Assembly: GCA_011051755.1 (NCBI GenBank)
Contig: DRKN01000011.1
Coordinates: forward strand, 1 to 45,385
DNA from: Gammaproteobacteria bacterium
GTDB taxonomy: Bacteria; Pseudomonadota; Gammaproteobacteria; SZUA-152
DNA length: 45,385 nucleotides
Direction of reading: 5' to 3'
The notes beneath the pieces are model-generated. The model had not been told where the DNA came from and ran no database searches. It was given only the letters and a program-made list of their open reading frames with translations. The translations under genes were made by a program, and so were the position numbers. Every line of letters starts with the position of its first letter. Position 1 is the stretch's first letter. Positions 17,198 through 24,012 of this stretch are shown here, piece by piece.

Positions 17198-17770
17198 CTA
17201 CCGGGTTGCACGATAACAAAAGCAGTCCGTGGTATGGTCGTTGACCATGCCAACGGCCTGCATGAAGGCGTAACAGATCGTGCTGCCGACGAACTTGAAA
17301 CCGCGCTTTTTCAGGGCCTTGCTCATGGCGTCGGATTGGGCTGTCGATGCGGGTACATCACTTAATGTCTCCCAGGCGTTGATAACCGGCTCACCATCGA
17401 CAAACTGCCACAGGTAATCACTGAAGTTGCCGAATTCATCCTGTATTTCGAGATAAGCCTGGGCATTGCCGACAGCGGCATTGACCTTCAGGCGATTGCG
17501 CACGATGCCGGGATTTTCCAACAAACGGGCTATTTTTTTCGGCCGGTAGCGGGCAATCTTTTCGGCGTCGAAGTCATCAAACAGGCGTCGGTAGTTTTCC
17601 CGTTTGCGCAAAATGGTGATCCAACTCAGCCCGGCCTGTGCGCCTTCGAGCAGGAGCATTTCGAATAGCCGCCGGTCATCGTATTCCGGCACGCCCCACT
17701 CTTCGTCGTGATAGGTGATATACAACGGATCATCGGTGGGCACCCAGGCACAGCGGTGTTTATTGTTCAT
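17198..17770 (-). CDS. tag: DNA-3-methyladenine glycosylase I
   Basis: This 190-residue protein removes 3-methyladenine from alkylated DNA and is the constitutive base-excision enzyme of this class. Family features: the N-terminal RCAWVPTDDPLYITYHDEEW with zinc-ligand Cys7 and the following histidine, LEGAQAGLSWITILRKRENY, KFVGSTICYAFMQAVGMVND, and the C-terminal zinc-ligand pair in DHTTDCFCY. The ATG at 17770 overlaps the stop of the YafY-like regulator gene in ATGA, so this start is preferred over TTG at 17776. It is the last of three tightly spaced minus-strand genes. Confidence 0.94.
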   Translation of the reverse strand: MNNKHRCAWVPTDDPLYITYHDEEWGVPEYDDRRLFEMLLLEGAQAGLSWITILRKRENYRRLFDDFDAEKIARYRPKKIARLLENPGIVRNRLKVNAAVGNAQAYLEIQDEFGNFSDYLWQFVDGEPVINAWETLSDVPASTAQSDAMSKALKKRGFKFVGSTICYAFMQAVGMVNDHTTDCFCYRATR

Positions 17771-18450
17771 TGGCAATTTCTCTCCTTGTTGATCAGGTCG
17801 CGCAGGGTGCGCCCCGCGATCTGTGGGAAGGTATCGTCACACAGGCTCAACTCACGCACCCGGTCGAGGCGGAAATTACGGAAGGCGCTGCGCAGTTCAC
17901 ACCATGCCCCGAGAGTCCACACCGAGCCCCAAAAGAACAGGCCCAGCGGCCACACGGTGCGCTGACTGGTGGCGCCGTCTGCGCGGGTGTAGCTGAAACG
18001 CACCCGGTGGCAGGTGTCGATGGCGCCGCGTAATTGCCCCATACAGGCGGCGGTCTCGGCGGGTATCCGTGTCAGCGGGGCAAACAGGCGAGTCTGGTCG
18101 AGACGCTGCTTGAGGCCGTCGGGGAGGACGGTTTCGATTTTGCTCAGTACCGAATTGGCGGCGCGGGCCAGTTCCGGATCGGCCCAGCTGTCAACAATGC
18201 GCGCGCCCAGAGTGAGGGCGGTGATCTCCGCCTCGGTGAACATCAGCGGCGGCAGGTCGAAACCGCGCCGCAGGGCGTAGCCGATGCCGGCTTCACCGTC
18301 GATGGGTACACCAGACGACATCAGATCCCGGATGTCACGATAGATGGTGCGTTCGGAAACCTCCAATTCTTCCGCCAACCAACGCGCAGTAGTGACACGA
18401 CGGGTACGCAAAAACTGAATGATTTGGAACAGGCGGTCGGCACGGCGCAT
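17767..18450 (-). CDS. YafY/WYL-family transcriptional regulator
   Basis: The 227-residue protein begins with a winged helix-turn-helix of the HTH_11 type (RRADRLFQIIQFLRTRRVTT, ELEVSERTIYRDIRDLMSSG). It continues with the conserved linker VPIDGEAGIGYALRRGFDLP and ends with a WYL-type ligand-binding domain (TVWPLGLFFWGSVWTLGAWC, FRNFRLDRVREL). YafY-like regulators sense unknown ligands. It lies 14 bases after the TfoX-domain gene and overlaps tag by four bases, so the three are probably one transcript. A link to alkylation repair is suggested only by this coupling. Confidence 0.9.
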   Translation of the reverse strand: MRRADRLFQIIQFLRTRRVTTARWLAEELEVSERTIYRDIRDLMSSGVPIDGEAGIGYALRRGFDLPPLMFTEAEITALTLGARIVDSWADPELARAANSVLSKIETVLPDGLKQRLDQTRLFAPLTRIPAETAACMGQLRGAIDTCHRVRFSYTRADGATSQRTVWPLGLFFWGSVWTLGAWCELRSAFRNFRLDRVRELSLCDDTFPQIAGRTLRDLINKERNCQ

Positions 18451-18464
18451 GATTTTCTACCGCT

Positions 18465-18806
18465 TTACGCAACCCGCTCTATACCAGTGTAAGCTGACTC
18501 AATGGCGTTTTTTGCCCACACAATCAGTTTCTCATTGTCTGCAAACAAATCCTCAGGCGCGGAATAATATTTTTTGACATTCACTTTTTTTGGTCGCATA
18601 CGAGAATGGCTCCATCCCCAGCGCTGCATATTTGGGCCGCGTTTTATCGTTAACGCAAAATATAACGTGTTATCCATAATCATGGCGAACTGCTTTGAAC
18701 CACTTTTAAATGCAAATCCACCAAAGAATTTACCTTCCTTGAGGGCGCCGAAAGAGGAGCCGAATAGTTCTTTGGCGTATTCAATAAATTCTGGACTCGC
18801 ACTCAT
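18465..18806 (-). CDS. TfoX/Sxy N-terminal domain protein
   Basis: The 113-residue protein matches the TfoX N-terminal domain: FFGGFAFKSGSKQFAMIMDN followed by TLYFAL is characteristic. The C-terminal TfoX domain of full-length competence regulators is absent, as in many stand-alone family members, whose function is uncertain. The ATG at 18806 lacks a strong ribosome binding site. It is the first gene of the TfoX-YafY-tag set. Confidence 0.85.
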   Translation of the reverse strand: MSASPEFIEYAKELFGSSFGALKEGKFFGGFAFKSGSKQFAMIMDNTLYFALTIKRGPNMQRWGWSHSRMRPKKVNVKKYYSAPEDLFADNEKLIVWAKNAIESAYTGIERVA

Positions 18807-18933
18807 TATTAGTTGCCTATGCTGTCTATTGTTCCAGGCGTCTCACAAAATCCGTCAATAAAATCTACTCTCCTGCCAATCATATTGTCTTTTTCTGGCC
18901 CCTGGCCTTCATCGACCCTCTGTCGCCCCCCTG

Positions 18934-19311
18934 TCAGGATTCATTCTCCGGCGCGTGACAGACAGCTTCGATATTGTGGCCATCCAGGTCGATTACAAAG
19001 GCGCCGTAGTAGGTCGGGTGATATTCCTCGCGGAGGCCGGGGGCACCGTTGTCACGACCACCGGCGGCGATGGCGGCAGCATAAAAATCCCGCACCTGTT
19101 GACGGTTTTCGGCACGAAAAGCAATGTGCATGGGGCTCTGCACCGGGCCGCCCTCGCCGAACCAGAATTCAGGCTTTCCGTCACGCCCGAAACCGGCCCA
19201 GCCCTGGACTTCCATCACTTTCCCGATCCCCAGCGGGGCCAGCGTTGCGGCATAAAATGCCAGGCTTTTTTTACCGTCGGAAACCGTCAGTCCAATGTGA
19301 TCAATGATCAT
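18934..19311 (-). CDS. VOC (glyoxalase/bleomycin resistance) family protein
   Basis: The 125-residue protein is a single vicinal-oxygen-chelate domain. It begins MIIDHIGLTVSDGKKSLAFY, with the usual metal-binding His near the start, and ends TYYGAFVIDLDGHNIEAVCH, which supplies the second-half ligands (the last Glu). The start is ATG at 19311, preceded by AAGGAGAACACA; an upstream frame beginning at 19371 is rejected because that ribosome binding site is strong. Substrate unknown. It follows a second VOC gene with the same AAGGAGAACAC leader, suggesting an operon of related proteins. Confidence 0.88.
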   Translation of the reverse strand: MIIDHIGLTVSDGKKSLAFYAATLAPLGIGKVMEVQGWAGFGRDGKPEFWFGEGGPVQSPMHIAFRAENRQQVRDFYAAAIAAGGRDNGAPGLREEYHPTYYGAFVIDLDGHNIEAVCHAPENES

Positions 19312-19367
19312 TGTGTTCTCCTTCTTACTTGGGTCATTTGCCTGTTTGGCCACGTGCTCATGCACAC

Positions 19368-19796
19368 TCACTCACTTTCCGCTTCTTCCGTCAGCGCCAG
19401 GATATAACCATTGCAATCGCGCAGATATAACTCACGCCGGCCATAGAAGGTGGTCTGTGGGGGCTTGAGGATGTCGGCCCTGCCCTGCAACGACTCATAC
19501 AGCGCATCGACACCTTCCAACTCCATATATAGGGTCAGGGAGGCGCCGATCCCGCACCCGGCCAGCGCCGGTATTTCCTCGACCAGGCTGTTGCGCTGCT
19601 GAAACATGAAGGCCACCTGGTCGCGCTGCACCATGGCCCAGTCGAGGGGCTTGTCGCCAGCGGCCGGCAGCTCTTCGACCGGTCGCTCATCGCGCATGGC
19701 CATGAGGAGTTCGAAACCCAATAGGTCACGGTAAAAGACCACGCTTTGGGCAACATCCTCCACCATCAGGTTGGGCGTGAGTTTTTTGAAGGTCAT
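19368..19796 (-). CDS. VOC family protein, possible bleomycin-resistance-like
   Basis: The 142-residue VOC-fold protein shows LTPNLMVEDVAQSVVFYRDL at the N-terminus, AFMFQQRNSLVEEIPAL in the middle and GRRELYLRDCNGYILALTEE at the end. The first position expected to hold the metal-ligand His is Asn (TPNLMV), as in non-metal binding/antibiotic-sequestering members, so a binding rather than enzymatic role is possible. ATG at 19796 is preceded by AAGGAGAACAC. It is the first of two tandem VOC genes, 56 bases before the next start. Confidence 0.87.
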   Translation of the reverse strand: MTFKKLTPNLMVEDVAQSVVFYRDLLGFELLMAMRDERPVEELPAAGDKPLDWAMVQRDQVAFMFQQRNSLVEEIPALAGCGIGASLTLYMELEGVDALYESLQGRADILKPPQTTFYGRRELYLRDCNGYILALTEEAESE

Positions 19797-19894
19797 GACG
19801 TGTTCTCCTTGGCCGTTGTATTGCTTGTGCTGATTGATTGGCGTGCCAGTCTAGCGCAGCCCTCCTGACAGCATAGTGTCAGGAGTCCTCTGCA

Positions 19895-20368
19895 CTATCG
19901 CTGCCAGGTGCCGGACTTGCCGCCACGCTTCTCCAGTAGCCCGACATCACCCATCATCATGCCGCGGTCTACCGCCTTGCACATGTCATACACCGTGAGC
20001 AGGGCCACTTGCACGGCGTTCAGCGCCTCCATTTCCACCCCGGTCTGGCCGGCGGTGTGCACGGTGGCGCGGCAGTACACGGCGTCTTGATCCGGCTTCG
20101 GGGCCAGATCCACCGCCACCTTGGTCAGCATCAGCGGGTGACACAGGGGCACCAGATCGCTGGTTTTTTTCGCCCCCATGATGCCGGCGACACGCGCGAT
20201 GCCCAGCACGTCACCCTTGCCGTGGCCGCCCTCGATGATCAACCGCAGGGTTTCCGGCTGCATGCGAATCCGTCCTTCGGCCACCGCCATACGCTGGGTG
20301 ACGGCCTTTTCACCGACGTCGACCATATGGGCCTCGCCTGCGCTGTTGAAATGGGTTAGCTTGCTCAT
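19895..20368 (-). CDS. moaC: Cyclic pyranopterin monophosphate synthase MoaC
   Basis: This 157-residue enzyme converts the MoaA product into cyclic pyranopterin monophosphate, the first stable molybdenum cofactor precursor. Diagnostic segments are [53 protein letters not shown] and [20 protein letters not shown], then the conserved KAVDRGM. E. coli MoaC is 161 residues. The ATG at 20368 has GAGAGA upstream; the frame extends further upstream but overlaps the divergent moaD promoter region and has no support. It is divergent from moaDE; moaA and moaB are not in the window. Confidence 0.95.
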   Translation of the reverse strand: MSKLTHFNSAGEAHMVDVGEKAVTQRMAVAEGRIRMQPETLRLIIEGGHGKGDVLGIARVAGIMGAKKTSDLVPLCHPLMLTKVAVDLAPKPDQDAVYCRATVHTAGQTGVEMEALNAVQVALLTVYDMCKAVDRGMMMGDVGLLEKRGGKSGTWQR

Positions 20369-20448
20369 TGTAAATTCTCTCTGCAGACGATTGAGTGCTC
20401 TATCCATCTGATAAAGCACTGGAGCAGAAAAGTATACCGGGGGAAACG
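20369..20448. promoter_or_regulatory. Divergent moaC / moaDE control region
   Basis: Only 80 bases separate the two divergent start codons, so both promoters must lie here. No long structured leader is present, which argues against a molybdenum cofactor riboswitch of the kind seen before E. coli moaA. I could not place convincing -35/-10 pairs. Confidence 0.4.
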
Positions 20449-20700
20449 ATGAGCATCACAGTAAAATTCTTCGCCAGTCTGCGTGAAACCGTGGGCATGG
20501 AAGACGCAACGCTTAATCCGGCCAACGTGCGGACTGCGCAGCAGGCCTGGGCCGCCGCCACCGATGGGCGCGAAATGCCCGCCAATACGCTGATCGCTGT
20601 CAACATGGAATACGCCGACGCCGATGCGGCGGTTACCGATGGCGACGAGGTGGCTTTTTTTCCCCCGGTAACGGGCGGCGCAAGGGGCGATATCCGGTGA
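20449..20700 (+). CDS. moaD: Molybdopterin synthase sulfur carrier subunit MoaD
   Basis: This 83-residue ubiquitin-like protein carries the thiocarboxylate sulfur for molybdopterin synthesis. [18 protein letters not shown] and [14 protein letters not shown] are typical. The start at 20449 has GGGGGA upstream. Unusually the frame does not stop after the essential diglycine (residues 76-77) but continues as ARGDIR before TGA, overlapping the moaE GTG start. Canonical MoaD ends with the exposed Gly-Gly that is adenylated by MoeB and then thiocarboxylated, so this product would need C-terminal trimming unless the extension results from a sequencing or mutational loss of the stop codon. Confidence 0.9.
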   Translation: MSITVKFFASLRETVGMEDATLNPANVRTAQQAWAAATDGREMPANTLIAVNMEYADADAAVTDGDEVAFFPPVTGGARGDIR

Positions 20701-21134
20701 GTCTCAAACTATTGGGCGAGCGCTTCGACCCCTGGACAGAACTGCAACGACATCAGGCCCACAACCCGCAACTGGCCGGTAAGTATGGCGCCACGTCCAT
20801 CTTCATCGGCACCATGCGTGATTTCAACAATGGCGCCGGCGTGGACGGCATGCTGCTGGAACACTATCCGGCCATGACGCAGAAGCACTTGCAGGCCATT
20901 TCCCGTGAAGCGATGACCCGCTGGGACATTCTCGATACGTTGATCATCCATCGCTTTGGCGAGATCCACCCCGACGACCCCATCGTCCTGCTGGCGGTAT
21001 GGTCGGCACACCGTAGCGAGTCCTTTCCCGCCTGTCGTTATCTCATCGAGGCACTGAAATCGCGCGCGCCCTTCTGGAAAAAGGAGGTCAATGGCGAGGA
21101 CGCGCGCTGGGTGGAACACAACACGCCGGGCTGA
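20697..21134 (+). CDS. moaE: Molybdopterin synthase catalytic subunit MoaE
   Basis: The 145-residue large subunit of molybdopterin synthase inserts two sulfurs from MoaD into cyclic pyranopterin monophosphate. It shows YGATSIFIGTMRDFNNG with the conserved Arg, MLLEHYPAMTQKHLQAI, RFGEIHPDDPIVLLAVWSAH and the lysine-rich active-site end LKSRAPFWKKEV. The start is GTG, overlapping the moaD stop (GTGA), with AAGGGG upstream; translation is therefore coupled to moaD. The C-terminus runs into a hairpin shared with the convergent next gene. Confidence 0.95.
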   Translation: MSLKLLGERFDPWTELQRHQAHNPQLAGKYGATSIFIGTMRDFNNGAGVDGMLLEHYPAMTQKHLQAISREAMTRWDILDTLIIHRFGEIHPDDPIVLLAVWSAHRSESFPACRYLIEALKSRAPFWKKEVNGEDARWVEHNTPG

Positions 21135-21143
21135 AGCCGGCGT
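21123..21143. terminator. Hairpin between convergent moaE and host-attachment gene
   Basis: ACGCCGG (21123-21129) pairs perfectly with CCGGCGT (21137-21143) around a 7-base loop. It spans the moaE stop codon and touches the stop of the convergent gene. There is no T-tract, so it is at best a weak bidirectional terminator or stabilising structure. Confidence 0.45.
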
Positions 21144-21568
21144 TACAGGTACTCCCGTAACACCTCGGGCGACTGTTGAACCAGGTTCTTGTCGATCTGC
21201 CGGGACACCCGGGCCATCACCTCCTTGCTCAACTTGTCACGCAACAGCCCCAAAAATGCCGGCGGCGCCACCAATACCAGGCGCTCCAGCTCACCGGCAT
21301 TGCGCGCCGCATCCAGACGTTCGGCCAGACTTGAGGCAAAGCGGATACCCACCTGTTTGCGGGCACTCACCCGGTCATCGAATATATGCCGGCCCTGACC
21401 AACGCTACCACCATCGCTGCCGGGACTATCCGACACCAGGTCTCCTTCGTGCAGCCGTCCTTCGGGGTGATCGAAATCCTCGATCTCCACGAACGGCGCC
21501 GTGCGTTTTTCCACCTCGTACAGCTTTGCGCGGCTGCTATCCGCGACCAAAAACCACGTATGCAACAT
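21143..21568 (-). CDS. Host attachment family protein
   Basis: The 141-residue protein begins MLHTWFLVADSSRAKLYEVE and contains FDHPEGRLHEGDLVSD, FASSLAERLDAARN and the motif LVLVAPPAFLGLLRDKLSKE. These features define the family annotated as proteins required for attachment to host cells, which resembles the eRF1/Dom34-like fold; the actual role is poorly defined. The ATG at 21568 has GGAGG nine bases upstream, which overrules the longer frame from 21613. It is the last gene before the 67-bp inverted repeat and so may mark the edge of the core genome. Confidence 0.85.
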   Translation of the reverse strand: MLHTWFLVADSSRAKLYEVEKRTAPFVEIEDFDHPEGRLHEGDLVSDSPGSDGGSVGQGRHIFDDRVSARKQVGIRFASSLAERLDAARNAGELERLVLVAPPAFLGLLRDKLSKEVMARVSRQIDKNLVQQSPEVLREYL

Positions 21569-21771
21569 AGTTCTGCCTCCAGTTGATGGGATGACAAGCG
21601 GGGAGTTCCCCAACCAAGCTTAGTCCGGCTTCGCCCATACGCAATGCCGGCTGCAGGATGAGCCGCAAAGATGCGAGCGCAGTGTCTCATACTAAGTGTA
21701 GATATAGAAAGCCAGTCAATAGACAAGCACCAGGTGCGTTTTTTTGAGATAGTACCCCTATCCCTGCAAGA

Positions 21772-21838
21772 ACGCGCCTTGCCGCTAACGGCTTCCCATC
21801 ACGCTGATAGGTACACTTTATACGTTACACCACACTAG
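21772..21838 (+). repeat. Left copy of 67-bp inverted repeat
   Basis: The block starts ACGCGCCTTGCCGCTAACGG and ends CGTTACACCACACTAG. Its reverse complement recurs at 45242-45308 with only two differences in 67 positions by eye. Sequence just outside (TCCCTGCAAGA against TCCCGGCGAG) is also partly similar. The conserved outer end faces away from the toxin segment on both sides. No known insertion-sequence end or target duplication is recognisable. Confidence 0.9.
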
Positions 21839-21847
21839 ATTTAGGGC

Positions 21848-21922
21848 ATGGATCCTCTACTCACTCTCGGCATTACCCTTGTTCCGGTGCTGGCGATGGG
21901 GGGGGCATTTCTGCTGTTTTGA
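21848..21922 (+). CDS. Possible 24-aa membrane microprotein
   Basis: ATG at 21848 opens a 24-codon frame reading as one hydrophobic segment (LLTLGITLVPVLAMGG...) ended by TGA. Only a weak purine run (TAGGG) precedes it. It could be a leader peptide or small membrane protein for the regulator 54 bases downstream, or a fragment of a longer lost protein. Evidence is limited to composition. Confidence 0.2.
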   Translation: MDPLLTLGITLVPVLAMGGAFLLF

Positions 21923-21976
21923 CAAACATAGGGAATCGGTAACATGCTGAAAAGACACGAAAGCATTTGAACAGCC

Positions 21977-23242
21977 ATGCGACAAGAATCAAAAGACTGG
22001 ATAGGCGTTATTGAAGCCGGGTACGAACTCGAAAAAAGTGATGAAACATGGCTGGCCGGCATTCTGGATCGCGCCTCCCCCCTCCTGGGGCGCGGGTTCT
22101 GGCCGACGGTCGGCATTTATGATTACACGCCGCTGAACATCAACGTCGCAAGCATCGAGACACAGGGGCCTGCGCTGGCCAAGGACTTTCTCCAATCCAG
22201 CCTTCAGGTCAGGACGGCGGCGGTTGATGAATTCTTCCGCGGTGGAAAACCCGTCAGCTCCCTGAGTGAGGCGCTCTACACACGTGAGCCTGGAATCCAG
22301 GCAGTCGTGGAGAAAATCACCGATGGCGCAGTGAAAGACAAATTCACCGTAAAGGCAATGACCGGGCAAAACAGCGCCCTGATCATGTGCTGGCTGTTCG
22401 CGAAACAGATCACACCGACGAAACGGGAGTGCAAACGCTGGGCACAAGTCGCCACCCACCTGGGTGCGGGACTTCGCCTGCGCCAGCGGCTCAGCAGTTT
22501 GACACTGGATTCACTACCGGTTGAGGCCATATTCGATGCGTCCGGCAAACTGCATGAAGCGCGCAATGAAGCATCCGCCTCCTCTACCCGTGAGGTGCTG
22601 TGCAACGCCGTAAAGCGTATTGATCAACTGCGTGCACAGGCAGGGCGCAATAATCCCGAAACCAGCCTGAAACTTTGGGATGGACTGGTCGATGGGCGCT
22701 GGTCCATCGTTGACTACTTCGACACCGATCAGCGGCGATTCATTGTCGCGATCAAAAACACCCCCCATTACACCAATCTTTGCGGTTTGACTGCGCGTGA
22801 ACGCCAAGTGGCCGAGTTTGTGGGAATGGGTCGTTCCAGCAAGGAAATCAGTTATACCCTGGGCGTATCCCACTCAGCCATAACCAATTGCACCGCCAGA
22901 ATTCAAACAAAGCTTCAGCTTGCATCGCGCGCAGAACTGGTGGGATTTTTTTCACCCGGTGGTCTGCGCGCCCGACTGATGGAAATGGACATTGCAGGGG
23001 AAGAACTGCTGGTGGGGAAATACCCGCTGACAAATACATCCCTCCTCGAAAAGCTGACAGCGGTGGAGCAGGCCATTGTCATCCACATTCTTGCCGGCTC
23101 GGCCAATGCCGACATCGCCCGGCAGCGTCGTACTCGCGAAACCACCGTCGCAAAACAGATTCAAACGATATTTAAAAAACTCAGCGTCCGCTCCCGCAGC
23201 GAACTCGTTGCACGGTTGCAAGCACAGAATCCTCCCGCATAA
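21977..23242 (+). CDS. LuxR-type regulator with two HTH domains
   Basis: The 421-residue protein has about 265 N-terminal residues without a recognised domain, perhaps a GAF-like sensor. A complete LuxR-type HTH follows at about 270-328 (LTARERQVAEFVGMGRSSKE, GVSHSAITNCTARIQTKL). A second related HTH lies at about 360-415 (LTAVEQAIVIHILAGSANAD, RETTVAKQIQTIFKKLSVRS). The second keeps the Thr-Thr-Val-x-x-Gln recognition-helix pattern but lacks the ER pair of the classic L-T-x-R-E start. No receiver domain or autoinducer-binding domain is seen. It is the first gene inside the inverted-repeat-bounded segment and likely regulates the Tc toxin genes downstream. Pieces of its second HTH recur at 41.25 kb. 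Confidence 0.85.
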   Translation: MRQESKDWIGVIEAGYELEKSDETWLAGILDRASPLLGRGFWPTVGIYDYTPLNINVASIETQGPALAKDFLQSSLQVRTAAVDEFFRGGKPVSSLSEALYTREPGIQAVVEKITDGAVKDKFTVKAMTGQNSALIMCWLFAKQITPTKRECKRWAQVATHLGAGLRLRQRLSSLTLDSLPVEAIFDASGKLHEARNEASASSTREVLCNAVKRIDQLRAQAGRNNPETSLKLWDGLVDGRWSIVDYFDTDQRRFIVAIKNTPHYTNLCGLTARERQVAEFVGMGRSSKEISYTLGVSHSAITNCTARIQTKLQLASRAELVGFFSPGGLRARLMEMDIAGEELLVGKYPLTNTSLLEKLTAVEQAIVIHILAGSANADIARQRRTRETTVAKQIQTIFKKLSVRSRSELVARLQAQNPPA

Positions 23243-23538
23243 ACCAGTGGTCGCGAGAAGCAGCTGCGAAAACCAGCATGTTTCCTCACTGCTGTCTCAT
23301 TAATTTCAACTTCATATCGCCATACCGGGTCAAGCCCGGCACAAGCTCTTTTGACTCTATATCCAGTAAGTCGTTGAAACCACTGGATTCCAGCCTGCGC
23401 CAGAATGCCCAAAGCGCTACGCGAGGCAGGCCCTGACGGGAGGTTATTAACCCAGTTTCCCCAGGCATGCGGAAAACTATCATCAGAAAACCTGTCCTCC
23501 GCTGTCAATCCAGCCGATAAATCCACGTCGTTGCTGTA

Positions 23539-23646
23539 ATGAAAGCCAATCCCGCCGAACCGGCAAAACACTGCATAAAATCCCGTTCTAACCTGATTCA
23601 TGGAATGACCTGATCAAACTGCTCAAGGTATCGACAAACAGCCAGC
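23539..23646 (+). pseudogene. Degenerate 5' end of a second copy of the downstream LuxR gene
   Basis: From the ATG, ATGAAAGCCAATCCCGCCGA parallels the start of the LuxR gene at 42905 (ATGAAAATCAATCCCGTCGA). TTCATGGAATGACCTGATCA and CTGCTCAAGGTATCGAC also recur. Small indels break the frame and similarity is lost after about 108 bases. Similarity resumes near 23730 with the region that follows the intact gene (44085-44175). The picture is a duplicated regulator gene with most of its middle deleted. Confidence 0.75.
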
Positions 23647-23764
23647 AGACCGGAACCCAACGGTCACCGATGCTAGTCGGCGCCGGCCTGAAGTGAGATA
23701 GAGAACCCTCCATCTACCCGAACGGAGACCGTTTTGTGCAATATTCACACGCCGGAAAGCAAAA

Positions 23765-23820
23765 ATAATCGAATTTTTCATCAGAACTGATGATGGCAGA
23801 AAAAAACAGTACGGATATTC
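23765..23820. promoter_or_regulatory. Conserved palindromic block upstream of the BC toxin gene
   Basis: A perfect palindrome CATCAG-AA-CTGATG lies at 23779-23792 in the context AAAAATAATC...TTTTT-palindrome-ATGGCAGAAAAAAA. The same block, with the palindrome unchanged, occurs at 44121-44170 upstream of the metallopeptidase-like gene. Dyad symmetry with two conserved half-sites fits a dimeric LuxR-type operator. A hairpin/terminator for the regulator gene that originally preceded it is the alternative. It is 221 bases before the toxin start codon. Confidence 0.5.
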
Positions 23821-24012
23821 TGATGGATAAAGAGCGTCCGTTTTATTTAAGTGCCTTTACGGCGGCCGTAATCAACCATTACCAACCAGCCAATAAAACG
23901 ATCTGATGCTACCGCCGTAAAATAATCTTGCAATAATAATTTTTACGGGAATGATTCAGCGCCTTTTATTCCCCCAACGTACTGAAGAGCGATATACGCA
24001 TTAACTCTGAAT

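Larger units (their letters stand above)
21569..21976. other. Left junction region of the accessory segment
   Basis: These 408 bases hold no long gene. They contain the left copy of the 67-bp inverted repeat and, after it, a 24-codon frame encoding a single hydrophobic segment that ends shortly before the double-HTH regulator. Between the host-attachment gene and the repeat (21569-21771) nothing recognisable is present. Confidence 0.6.
23243..24012. other. Long intergenic region upstream of the BC toxin gene
   Basis: No intact gene is supported in these 770 bases. From left to right: a segment near 23320-23420 whose minus-strand translation (AQAGIQWFQRL) resembles dispersed intergenic repeats; a degenerate copy of the start of the second LuxR gene; sequence related to the region downstream of that gene, including the CATCAGAACTGATG palindrome; and about 200 bases of leader before the toxin ATG. 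No good -35/-10 pair was found. Confidence 0.6.

Noticed and set aside
20369..20448. Molybdenum cofactor riboswitch
   Set aside because: The gap is only 80 bases and lacks the long structured leader expected.
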